In this document: one piece after another, positions 48,901 through 59,800 of the stretch
Layout: every line of letters starts with the position of its first letter
Numbering within the stretch: position 1 is the first letter of the stretch
Origin: Neostapfia colusana
Lineage: Eukaryota > Streptophyta > Magnoliopsida > Poales > Poaceae
Assembly (NCBI GenBank): GCA_030760725.1
Contig: JASWHV010000005.1
Location: 28,033,241 to 28,097,240 of the forward strand
Direction of reading: 5' to 3'
Length of the DNA: 64,000 nucleotides
The notes under the pieces: generated by a model
What the model was told of the DNA's origin: nothing
The model's database searches: none
What the model saw: the letters and a program-made list of their open reading frames with translations, nothing else
Program-made: the position numbers and the translations under genes

Positions 48901-50421
48901 TATGAAATTTACTCTTGTGCCACTGGGGTGAGTTAGTTCCACCGTTCTGGTCGAACAATGGATGATTCCTTTATGTTTGGTCAACCAATCCATACCCAAA
49001 ATAATATCTATCCCTTGTGAATCTATCACTATGAGGTTAGCAGTAAATACTACCCCATTAATGTCTAGGTTCACTTTGGGACACACTTGTCTTGTCCTTA
49101 TTTCTCCACCTGGAGAGTTTACGGCTAGCATATGGTTCATTTGTGTGGTTGCTAGGTCATGCTTCTTAACAAACCCTTGAGCAATGAACGAGTGGGTAGC
49201 ACCAGAATCAAACAGCAGAGTTGCAAGGTGTAAATTGGCAGGAAACTTACCAACTACCACGTCGGGTGCCTCTTGTGCTTCCTCCATAGTGACGTGGTTC
49301 ACCCGTCCTCTCATTACATTCTGCTGTTGTGGCGGCGCAGGCTTCTTCTTTGGGCATTTATGGGCGTAGTGCCCCACTTCACCACAGCTGAAACATTGCG
49401 CCCCAATCTTAGATGCCTGGCCTTTGTTGTCTTGGGGTTGGTTTGGGGGTCCTTGCACTGCGGGTCGAGGTGGATATGCGGGGCGAGGCTGCTGCACAAA
49501 CTGACGTTGCGGCTGTGCTGGTGCTGCCGGAGGCCTGTAGTTCTGGTTGTACCCTCTTGGTGCTGAGTAGGGTACCGCAGCACGGTTCGTCTGCCCTGCA
49601 GGTGGCTGCATCAGACGTGGGCGGGTGTTGCTCCCTGAGGCTTGATGTGACCACCCGGCCTTCCTCTTATTCTCATTTTCCAAGGCCTTTAGCTTCCTTT
49701 CTACCACAAATGCTCTGTCCACCATCTTTTGGAAACTTTCATACTCATTTGAGGACATTGCACACTGCATCTCTGCAGTAAGTCCTTCCATAAAACAATC
49801 TTGTTTCTGCTCATCAGTCTCTATGTCCCGTGGGGCATAGCGGGATAGTTGAGTAAATTTAGTGAGGTATTCCCTCACCGTCATGTGTCCCTGCTGCAGT
49901 CCCAAAAACTCCTTCCTCTTGTTTTTGAGTTCACCACTTGGGATGTAATGGTTACGGAAGCTACGCTTGAACTCTTCCCAAGTGATGTTCTCAGGGTCAT
50001 GATGGGCGGCCACATAGGCGGTCCACCAATCAGCAGCAGGTCCATGGAATTGATGAGAGGCAAACAGCACCCTCTCATACCCTTGGCACTGTATGATCCT
50101 CATCTTACTTTCAATGGTCTTCAGCCAATCATCTGCCTCAAGAGGTTCAGCAGCACTTGCAAACTTTGGAGGTTGAGTTCCTAGAAACTCACTCAACCTT
50201 GGTTGGCGTGGTCCAGCTTGTGGAGGTGGAACTTGATGCAAGTTGGCCACCACTTGAGTCAAGTTCTGGATGAGCTGATTTTGATTCTCCAGCATTTAGT
50301 GGAGAGGATCAACTTCTTCACGGCGACCACCCCGGTCCTGGCCTCCAGAAAGATGAGGGTTGCATGCCTCATCATTGTTGTTGGCGGGGTTGGCAGCACG
50401 TCCTTTTCCTCTTCCGGCCAT
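45972..50421 (-). pseudogene. B gag-pol polyprotein, recently inactivated
   Basis: The start is ATG at 50421 (MAGRGKGRA), aligned with A2. After about 41 codons a CAA has become TAA (50296-50298), directly followed by ATG (50295), from which the main frame continues. Order: gag core; knuckle [14 protein letters not shown] (49354-49397); protease DSG (49201-49209); RT FIDDI (48265-48279); RNase H YCDASG (about 47841-47861) and TDHKSLKY; integrase finger H..H..CDTC (47090-47190); core [18 protein letters not shown]; chromodomain-like QWKHHSEEEATWE (about 46010-46060); stop at 45972. Further damage: a net 20-bp deletion at 48120 between RT and RNase H, and a TAA near 46443 in integrase. The precursor would give capsid, protease, RT/RNase H and integrase. 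Confidence 0.92.
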
Positions 50422-50722
50422 CTGGCAGAATCAATCAAGGTTAATTTGAAAGCATTTTGTATCATCTTACTACTTTCATTTGTTCGTACTTTGAAGTGTT
50501 GAGGATTTGTTATACTTTTACGAGGGTTCATATCTCACACCAAATAAATGCACTATTATTTCATGTGGGTTCACACACCAAAGCAAAATATTCTGAAGAC
50601 GAGGTTGTGGACAATTGCTCATGGCCTCCACAACTCACGTCACACACCAAGCATTATCACACCATTAACTACGTAACGACTCGACTACTCGACCTCTTGC
50701 TAGCTAAGGGAAAGACTCTACA
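50422..50722 (-). other. B spacer between ORF0 and gag
   Basis: About 300 bp without coding signal, homologous to 29797-30098 in A2. Confidence 0.6.
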
Positions 50723-51502
50723 CTACTCGTTCTCTTGAGCTGGCTCCTCGGGATCTTCCTCCTCATTTTGGCTACCTTCTGACTCTGCTTTGGGTGGGGA
50801 AGCTGCTGGTGGAGAAGTGCGACGACGCCTGATCGCTCGGCGATCCGGGGAGTCAGGAGTCCATGTATCATTCACGGTGACACACAGTTCATTCCCATCT
50901 CCTCTTTCTCTCGCCTTTAAGCAAGCTCGCAGCAACGCCTCCGTTTCCTTCAGGGTGTCTCAGACATCCTGAAGCTCTTGTTGACACTCCTGCAGTCGAG
51001 TGCTGAGCATAGCAGCATCCTCCAAGCACAAGTCCATGTGCTCATGGGAAGTCCCTTGCTGCACTGGTGGGTACTTGTACTCCGTGGTACCACTCTCACG
51101 TTGGAGGACATACATGTACTCAGTTTTGTCCAAGTGGTGACGATAGATGTGACTCTGGCAGGTGATGGCCTCCCAGGTGACATCTTTCTCCGCATCGACC
51201 TGTGTCGCTCTACAAGCTGGAGAGTGGTGGATCTTAAGCAGCTGATTTTCGTGTATTATCCTCATCTCTGAGCTCCATTCTTCCCTCTTCTCACGGATGG
51301 TCCTGGTGGAGTTATAGTGGATAATTAGCTTGCCCATATTGCCGGCGGCTTCGAGCATACGCCGAAGACGGCGCAATAAGCCTCCTACTGCCAATCCGTA
51401 GGAAAGGTACGTCACCGGACGGCTCTTCTCTCTTTCGGCAAGGGCTACTACGGGAACTCTCCCTCCTGTGGACTTGCGAGCGGTGCGAATCATGCGAACC
51501 AT
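50723..51502 (-). pseudogene. B ORF0, one nonsense codon
   Basis: Homologous over its whole length (260 codons including stops) to the intact A2 ORF0, starting MVRMIRTARKSTGG and ending with an acidic Glu/Pro-rich tail. One premature TGA (near 50960, in LQDV.DTLKE, where A2 has CGG for Arg) separates a 180-codon N-terminal part from the rest. The helical segment and the tail are otherwise conserved. Position between primer site and gag is the same as in A2. The function is not recognised. Confidence 0.8.
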
Positions 51503-51707
51503 CTAAAACAAAAAGAATTTAAAATTAGGTTAGATAAACTTTTTTTTAACAAAAATCCTATTTTGAATGAAAATTTGGGGTAAGATGAAGAAAATGACTC
51601 CTTAAATAACACTCTTCAACCCACACCTTGGAAAATAGTTTTTAAGAAAATAGGGCCCTTAAATACGTCCATTTCTACCTAGGTCCACGTTCCTACGGGC
51701 AACCTTG

Positions 51708-51719
51708 GCTCTGATACCA
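51708..51719 (-). other. B primer-binding site (tRNA-iMet)
   Basis: Minus-strand TGGTATCAGAGC, five nucleotides inside the 5' LTR edge at 51725. Confidence 0.93.
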
Positions 51720-51724
51720 CCTTC

Positions 51725-54700
51725 TGTCACACCCGGTTTTTCCGAAGAACAACCAAGTGAATATCACATGTATGCCAGGATCATTTTCTCATACATGTGA
51801 TGACAAATAGTGAAGCATCATTTATTACAAGACAGGTGTCGAATATAAGTAAGTCTTACATAGTAAATGTCTCGATGGACAATAATAAGTTCATCACAAG
51901 TAAATAAACTAGCAGCGGAATATTATTCTGTAGGGCTCCATCACAGGCGTTGCCCGGGGGTCTCCATGAACCTAGAAACCTTCTTCGGGTCCAAAGTCAT
52001 GGTCATTATACATCACCTCATTATCTTGACCTGAGCAGCAATATGAACCAACAAAATATGCAAGGTTGAGTACCAATAGTACTCAGCAAGTGTGGGAAAA
52101 TCATATCATGCATGGCTAGAACAAGGAGAGGTTGAACTCATGGTTAAAGCACTACGCAATTAATACCTATCACCTTAGCTTATTAAGCACCTACATTACT
52201 ACACAGGTGAAATGGTCCCAATCTCGCATCCCATCATCATAATCCAATAACCATAACATCATTTCCAATGTTAAGCTCCCCGCTTAACTTCCAAAACCAT
52301 CAATCCTCTAATCATGAATAAGTCCAAGCCGCTCTTGACCGTGAGCACGGCTGTCATGAAAGTTTTGACTCTGCAGAGTTTGTACCACTGTACCCACATG
52401 TAGTGATTTCATCCCCCGTTGCCGGGTGGACTAAAAGAACCTCCATTATGCCAGTGGCTACGAACCACATTCACACTTCCCAGGTGTGTAGCCAGGAGAT
52501 CACTACGAAGCCTTTACAAAGGGATTCCCGACGAGCGTGGGCCCACTGAGGTTTCACCCCTAACAGCATACAAGAGGCTCCAACCCCGCTGCAGTGGCCC
52601 CCTCTTGAGCCTTGCGGTTCATATGGTAGTCCAGCTGACACCTATTCCCCGCACCATCCAACACACCCATACTACGCCGGGGATACACCTAATTAATTGG
52701 CCAAGCTGCCCCATCTCAGCATGTGGTTGGCACTGTAAAGCCAGGTTACATGCTCCATGAACCGGTCCTTAGGATCCAGTCAAGTACTAAACACAAACCC
52801 GAGTCTCGTGCACCCAGCACACAACCAAAACATCCAACTTGCCTCGATCCCTACCTCTACATAACTCATAATATCTCATTCAAGAGTAAGATAAATAAAT
52901 TGATGATCTCATATCCCAATTTTCCCATTCTAAGCATGGCTAAGCATAAGCATGATAACAAATGACATGATAAAATAAATCCCAACCCAAGCTACAAGGA
53001 AACAAGATAATGCAATTCTAGGGAAACTTCCTAGCATGGGTTTCATATTTCAATTGACAATGCAAATAATTCTATCTAGACATCCTAGTACAGGATCAAA
53101 GTGGTCAAGGACACTTGCCTCCTTCTTGCTGCTCTTGAAATGGGCAGTCCTGATCTTGGAAGGGAATAACTTGCACTTGAGCAGGTTCTACATCATACCA
53201 TCACACATAGCAAAAGAAAAACAACAATCATAAGACATAGTTCACACTTCTACTTCATACAAACCACACAATCACATTTATGAAAGTTCTTTACCATTAT
53301 ATGTGTTGTGGATACTTTATGTGTGTTGATTTGTGGCTTGCATACACTTTTATTCATGTGTATATGATTCCTACTTTTGTGTTCACACTTATACTTACAT
53401 ACTATATATATATATGTGTGTGTTTCAAACTTTAAATAAATTCCTTATATTCAACTACTACACCTTTTCTCTACCAAGTATGTATGAAAAGTATTTTTCT
53501 TCTCCATATGTGCCTTCAGAATTTCTACCAACCCTAAACTGAATTCTTTGGATTTTAGAAACTCCATTTATCATTTACTAGTTGCTATATTTTCAGATTT
53601 ATTTTTCTATGCATAAATGTGTACTTTATTATGAAATTAATAATACACATCATCTAAACAGAATAGGTTCTGGTCCTAAATAATTTAACAACACATTTTG
53701 ACCTTTGCCTCTGATGTAAACCATCTCATAATTATTTTCCCTATTTTCTAAAACTATTTATTACTTAAAAATGTGTCCCTAATTGTGAATAATAAATTAA
53801 ACAGACTCAATTCTGTCCAAAATATGTTTTTATCTCACTCCTAAATTTCCTAAACACTGAGAAAATCTTTAACTAAATTTTGACAACTATGTTTGTCCCA
53901 CTTTTTAATTTTTAAACACTAGTTACATATTCAATTTTCTAAATTAAATACTAAACAGGGCTAAAATAATGAACTCACCCCATTACAGGGTCTATAATAT
54001 TATTTTCATAATTTCCAGGGGTCTAGCTACACTTATCAGAGGTGTTTTTCCTAATTTTTATTAAGTCCAGGGGCTAAAACTGATTTTTAAATGAATTTAC
54101 ATGATTTTCTGGAGTTCCAGGGGCTAGATCTGAAGTTTCCGGGGCTAGCTCTTATTTCCCGAGAACCCCAGGGGTAGCACGTAAGAATTCCAGTCTTTAT
54201 AACGCGGGGCTGACGTGGACCGTCCGATTTTAAACTGACGGCTGAGATTATAACGCCGAACCGGTACGCGGGGTTTTAAGGTCTACCGTGCGATTTAAAA
54301 TAAACGGCGCACAAGCGGCCATGTCGCTCTGATCGAGCGCGGGCGGCGCTGCCGGCGGCGCACGGCGGCGGGAAGCGGCGATCTCGCCGGAAACTTTCGG
54401 ATCCCCGAGAATTCTGCCTAGAACTGTGATCTTATGGCATAGATCGGTAGAGGGGAGGTCGGGGATCTCACCTCGGGGGTTTTCTTGAGCTCGGAGGTCC
54501 TGGAAGGTGATCGGCGGCGAGGTCCGAGGCAAAACCACGGCGAAGCTCGTCGGCGCTGTGTTTACACCGCAAGTCACCGAGTTTTCTGCACCTGCAAGGT
54601 TCCCCGGAGGCGGTGGATCAAGACCAGCGAGTTAGATCGGAGTTTCCGAGCTTAGATCGGCCGGAATTCACCGGAGAAGTCTCGGTTCTCACCGGAGTAA

Positions 54701-55155
54701 AAATCGGCGATCGCGTGGGAAAAACAGAACGGGGCCGGGGTTTTTATAGACGGGGGAGGGCGGCGAGGTGGTTTAGATCATGTCCGTTTCCTCCTCGAGC
54801 GAAATTCGGCTGTGATCCGCAGCAGTTCCGATTGGTTTGGTTCGGTGAGAGAGAGTCCGGCGCGGCGCGAGGTGGAAGACGAAGCCCGGGTGGGTCCCTC
54901 CTGTCAGCGTGAGAAAGCGCGGGCGCGCGGCTGCGGGCTGGCGCGGGGTAAGTTGGGCCGGCTGGTGGGTTTCGGCCCACTGGCCGGTTTTTTCTGTTTT
55001 TTTCTTTTTCTTTTTCCATTTCTTTTCTGATTTGAGTTTAATTTGAATTCCAGTTTGAATTTGAATTTTTGCAAAACATGCAACACGTCCAAAAATTTTT
55101 AAATTCCCCTCTTAACATGATTTAGTGTTTTGAATCAAAATTTCGGGGTGTTACA
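51725..55155 (-). repeat. B 5' LTR
   Basis: 3431 bp, nearly identical to 42497-45926. TATA at 54741-54750 (minus), sense ORF 54577-54248, antisense ORF 52419-52760, hairpin 51764-51800. The TA/TG microsatellite near 53403-53420 differs in composition from the 3' LTR. Confidence 0.96.
54741..54750 (-). promoter_or_regulatory. Putative promoter TATA box of element B
   Basis: Minus-strand TCTATAAAAA in the 5' LTR, followed by a GC-rich stretch. A start about 30 nt downstream would give an R-U5 leader of nearly 3 kb before the primer site. The start site is not mapped. Confidence 0.62.
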
Positions 55156-55160
55156 GCAAA
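55156..55160. repeat. B target-site duplication, right (GCAAA)
   Basis: Matches 42492-42496; the D LTR sequence resumes at 55161. Confidence 0.97.
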
Positions 55161-55537
55161 ACCCACCGAATATGGAAGGCAGCTGCAGTATTTAAAGGCT
55201 AGGGTTCTTCCATAAGACCCTTATACGCGTCCCTAATGGACTCATATGGGACACAAGGCCCAAAAGCCCAATACGGTGGTGCAACACCGGACAGAACTCT
55301 GAATTCGACTTGTTTCGACAAGTCCCATGACTCCTGGCGAATTTTAATATGGGGCCAGAACCATTGGAAAGTTTATCTTCTCATCTTTCCATGCATATGT
55401 AGAACGTCAAAAACGGAGTCAGTATGCATCCTTGGCGTCCGTTTTAAGATGGACTGCTCCTGGACTCCGAGTTGAACTCGAGTCCGAATTGGTGACTGTT
55501 TCCATCAACTTGTGGACGTCCCATCTGGTTCTCCACA

Positions 55538-55558
55538 TCCCCAAATCCTCCTCCCTTT
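55538..55558 (-). other. D polypurine tract
   Basis: The minus strand reads AAAGGGAGGAGGATTTGGGGA just before TGTGGAGAACC. Pol is translated straight through it. Confidence 0.75.
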
Positions 55559-56832
55559 ACTTGTTGATCATGTCCATGGTTCCTAATTACAATTAAATCT
55601 TTCAATAGCAAACCATTCTCAAAATCACATGGGTAGGAAGTTAGGAACGAGTTCACCTGCTGATTTAGTAACCGTGCTCGTGCTCTTGTTATTGGTCCTT
55701 GTAAAGTATCCACTGTTGTGATGTTCTCATCATCCTCCCCCTCTTTAATCGGAGTCGTCCTCGACTCAAGATCATCTTCTTCCCCCAAGTATGGTCGTAA
55801 ATCTGAAATGTTAAATGTGGGACTAAACCCAAAATCGGGAATCAACTCAAGCTTATATGCATTGTCATTGATCTTTTCAACAATCTTAAAAGGACCAGCA
55901 GCTTGTGGCATAAGTTTAGATTTTCTCAAGTGAGGGAATCGTTCTTTTCTCAAATGTAGCCATACCAAATCCCCTGGTTCATGTTTTACTTCTTTTCTAC
56001 CTTTACTACCAGAAATTCTATACTTCTCATTCATCCTTTCAATATTTTTCTTTGTAGTTTCATGCATCTTAAGAATGAATTCAGATCTTTGTGTAGCATC
56101 CAAATTTATAGTTTCAGAAGGAGGTAAAGGTGATAAATCAATAGGAGCAAGGGGATTGAAACCATACACTACCTGGAATGGGCTTACCTTTATAGTAGAG
56201 TGAACTGACCTGTTGTAAGCAAATTCTATATGTGGTAAACAATCCTCCCAACCCTTTAAATTTGTTTTTAAAACAGCCCGCAACATAGTGGATAGAGTAC
56301 GATTTACTACTTCAGTTTGTCCATCGGTTTGTGGGTGACATGTGGTTGAAAACAGCAGCTTGGTTCTCAAATTATACCACAAAGTTCTCCAAAAATGACT
56401 TAAAAATTTTGCATTACGATCAGAAACAATGGTATTTGGTACACCATGTAAACGAATAATTTCTGTCATAAACAAATCAGTAACGTGTGAGGCATTGTCA
56501 TTCTTATGACAAGGTATAAAATGTGCCATTTTGGAGAAACGATCAACAACCACAAAAATACTATCCCTCCCCCTCTTGGTCCTAGGCAATCCCAAAACAA
56601 AATCCATGGAAATATCCTGCCAAGGTACACTAGGAACAGGAAGAGGCATATAAAGACAAGTGGAGACTTAGCTTTATTGCAAGTAGTGCATCGTGACACA
56701 TAGCGCTCGACGTCACGTCTCATCTTTGGCCAAAAGAAGTGTGTGGCCAGCACGTCCTCCGTTTTCTTCACTCCAAAATGTCCCATCAAACCTCCTCCAT
56801 GTGCTTCCTGCAAAAGTAATAGGCGAACGGAG

Positions 56833-56837
56833 CTAGC
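56833..56837. repeat. C2 putative target-site duplication, left (CTAGC)
   Basis: The five bases before the LTR terminus TGTAAAAGCC at 56838. The right copy lies outside the window and cannot be checked here. Confidence 0.6.
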
Positions 56838-59800
56838 TGTAAAAGCCCAAGAAAAGGGACTTGCAAAAAAATTTTTATGCACCCCACAACACAACAGTTT
56901 TGTTGGGGGTAGATTGTGAAATATTGTGAAGAGCAAGTGGCCTCCATCAAAAGAATGATTAGAGGGGAAAGCCTTCACTTTCACAATGTAGGGTTTCTAC
57001 ACATGAGCATGAGAGGTTGAGCTCACCCCTAGAATTTAAAGAGTCTTGGGAAGGTTCAGTCCAAAGCTCATGCAAATTCAACAATTTTTGAGGCACTTTT
57101 GGGTTATTTCAAAAAGAGGCCAATTTGAGTGTAAATTCAAATTGCAGCAACTTTCATCATCCAAATTCAAAAGTTAGCTCCATACCTGTACTCAGCACAT
57201 TTTTCTGAGTAAACCCACCAATTTTCGTCTCCATTGGAGCTCATCTTGTCAAGAGCTAAATTGCTAGAATTCAAAACTGAAGTTGAATTTCAGTTTAAAT
57301 ATGAAGCAAATTTAACCAAACAAAGTTTGAATTTGAGAATTCAAATTCAAACAAAGGCTTGGTGACTAAGTCTCACATTAAATTGTGAGTAGCTGAGGAT
57401 ATTTTGGCACAACAGAATTCAGAAAATTGGAAAAAAAACAAAAGAGTTAGAGGGGAGGCCCACTGGTCAGTAGACTTAGCACAGAAGTCTCCTCAGCCGA
57501 CCTCCTCGACCGAGCGCGCTCGCCAGCTGCAGCCAGCGGCGGCGACCGACCACCTCGGCCGGCCAGCTCCTGCTTCGGCAGAGGAGGTGGCACAGCAGGT
57601 GTCGCGCTCTCCACTGGCCTCAGGGGCCTATAAAAGGCCCGAGACCGCCGGCGAGTTACTGATTTTCGCAGAGTTCTGTAACCAGCAGCCTAGTCGCCCG
57701 AGCTCCGATCGTGTGCCACCCCAGCTGTGATCATCTTCCGGCTTCGACCTCCATAGGAAAGTGAAGCGCTAGCTCGTCCTCAAGACCACCGCGCAAACCC
57801 TTCCAAGGTTCGACCTTTGTGCGCAGAGAATTTCTCAGTTTAGGACGAGTAGCTCCTTTCGGGGCCCGATTAGGTTTAGCAGAAATTCGGGAAGCATAGT
57901 GGGTGGGAGGCCGAACGGAGCTGTGAGAGAGCAGCTAGAGGTTCTGGCGACCCTTCTCGATCGAAAACCGGAAGGAAATCACCGCCGGAACCCTAAGTTC
58001 ACCCTAGGACAGTATGGCGGAGGAGGGGGTCGCCGGTGAGGTCTGGGTTGCCGGCCGTTTAGGGCCCAACAGAGCTCATGCCGAGTTTCCCGAGGTTTCC
58101 CTGAGTGTGGCGACGCGATTAGCGCACGAAGGAAACGGTCAGAAGGGCGGGAACACATTGCCGAGGTAGCACAGAGGCATAGGGCTCGTCGCCGGCGAGC
58201 TATGGCGGTTAGCCGGCGGCGACATGGTGTCCAGCGGGTTCAGCACCCGAGATTACGTGGGGGCGGCGAGTCTCGTCAGCTCCGGTGAGCTAGATCGCCG
58301 GGAACGCTGACCTCGCCGGAGCTCCGGCGGCTCGGGGCGGCGACGTCGGGAGGTAGACGAAGGGCACGGCCCCACCTGTCAGCCCCTGTGTTAATCGCAC
58401 GCGAGCGCGCGATTAGTTCAATTTAAACGGGCGGGCCCCGCTGTCAGCCTCTGGTTTAGCGCAGGAAGGGATTTTCTGTAGGAAAAAAATTCAGGGATTA
58501 GCTCAAACTTTAGAAATCCATAACCTGGGCTAGGAAGCTCCAAATTTAGTGATTCAAATTGGGTTGGATTCCTCCTGCCTAGCTCTGTCCAGAGATACAA
58601 CCCAATTTGTATGAAACCCATTAATTAATTCTGGAAAATTCTTTAAAGCTTTTCAGCAAAAGAATTTTAGAGGGAGTTTGGTTCATCCAAAAATCCCCAA
58701 ATTTTGCCAGAATGTTCTTTAGGACATTAGTAAACCCCTGTAAAAGTTTCAGACCATTTGGAGTTGATTTGGTCAGAGCAATTCAAATTGGAAGGTGCTG
58801 TGTTCATTTGAATGCAGAAACATTTTCAGAGAATTTCCAAAACTTGGAAATTCAATTCTGGGCAAACCTTGACTCCAAAAATGCTAGGAAAATCCATGCA
58901 AACTCTATGAGCTGTAATAGAAATTGTAGTTCGTTAAGTTGAGCATGAACAGGGGTATTACCTCAGAATTAATTCTTCCTTGCTGATTTGCCAAGAGAAT
59001 TATTCTGAGCAAACCATTCCATGAAAAGTGCTAATGTTTGGTCCAGAGAGTTTTCTTGTGACAAGGAACTCACACAAAAATTCTCAGCTCTATTGGAGCT
59101 CTAGATCACCCCTGTCCTGTTTACCACTTAAGGGATTAAGATGGAAAAGGGGTAAAACCACTTAGCATTTAGCCATGTAATTAAGTCCAAACCAAACCAC
59201 AAACACCAGTTCATATTTAAATTCTTAAACAAAGTTCCAGGGTTAGAGGCTGGTTATTAGAACCAATAGTAGAAGTCTTACTCTAAACTCACATTTGCAT
59301 ATAAAGTAACATGTAGTATTTCATTAACGTGTAGCCGTTGAAGAAGAGACTCCGGACGTGCTGGACTTCCTTCTTCCGGACGAGGAACTAACTACTGACC
59401 AGCAGCAACAAGGCAAGCCCCGGTTTGCATTAACCCTCGTTAAAAGCTTTACTTTGTTCACATGTGTCATATGAAGTATGTATGTGCATTAGGTATAGAA
59501 TGAATGAAACCCCACTTGCATAACCAAAGGTTCCTAAAAGAGTGAGGGTAGTGTCTAAGACCTCGAGTAGACAGGCTATGCTTAATGATTCATAGGACTT
59601 CGGTACAAGTCGAGTAGTTGGAATCTACTCGCGAGATAGGCTTGGGACACACGGGTTCGGTTGAGTGATGTGAGATCACTTTAGTAATGAAAATGAGACT
59701 AGACAGGGGCTAGGGCGCAGCAAGAGAGAGTCTTGTGTGCGCAGCCCTGCCCGTGTCGATTGAGGACCGATCCGTGTGCGGCCCTGCTGAACAAGTATTG

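Larger units (their letters stand above)
42497..55155 (-). mobile_element. B: complete, young family A Ty3/Gypsy element
   Basis: A 12,659-bp element with 5' LTR 51725-55155 (3431 bp), PBS 51708-51719, ORF0 51502-50723, gag-pol 50421-45972, PPT 45927-45942 and 3' LTR 42497-45926 (3430 bp), flanked by a perfect GCAAA TSD. By eye only four substitutions separate the LTRs in their first ~530 bp, so insertion is recent. Even so, coding regions carry stops and a 20-bp deletion. It lies in the D LTR and is one of the youngest layers. Confidence 0.96.
42261..55537 (-). repeat. D 3' LTR, split by element B
   Basis: In element sense it starts TGTGGAGAACCAGATGG at 55537. It contains a TATA-like box TTTAAATAC (near 55190-55199), then the GCAAA target of B, and finishes near GAGTTCTCCACC at about 42261. 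The terminal inverted match of ten bases is the basis for the left limit, which may be off by a few bases. The sequences flanking B join cleanly through GCAAA. Confidence 0.68.
42261..56837 (-). mobile_element. D: Ty3/Gypsy element, 3' part, interrupted by B and C2
   Basis: Minus strand. The 3' LTR is about 42261-42496 plus 55161-55537 (roughly 613 bp once B is removed), with ends TGTGGAGAAC and GTTCTCCAC(C). Then come PPT 55538-55558 and the integrase end of pol to 56837, where C2 enters. The pol stop lies 94 bp inside the LTR. Such overlap, together with a short LTR, resembles CRM-type chromoviruses, but the lineage is not proven. The remaining pol, gag and 5' LTR should be right of C2. The left TSD is not resolved because the terminal bases are changed. 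Confidence 0.72.
55444..56837 (-). pseudogene. D integrase and pol C-terminus, truncated
   Basis: From 56837 leftwards: an integrase finger with [16 protein letters not shown] and CTTCNKAKS; a one- or two-base frameshift near 56665; then the core with [29 protein letters not shown] and [16 protein letters not shown] (DDE residues present); a C-terminal module with HLRKERFPHLRKSKL, FNISDLRPYLGEEDDLESR and GPITRARARLLNQQ. It ends at TAA, 55444-55446, 94 bp into the 3' LTR. No EEATWE chromodomain-like end is seen, unlike A and C. C2 removed the N-terminal side. The frame that begins further right (56984) starts inside C2 and is chimeric. Confidence 0.85.

Noticed and set aside
56466..56984. 172-codon minus-strand ORF
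   Set aside because: Its N-terminal part is antisense C2 LTR; only the part left of 56838 is D integrase.
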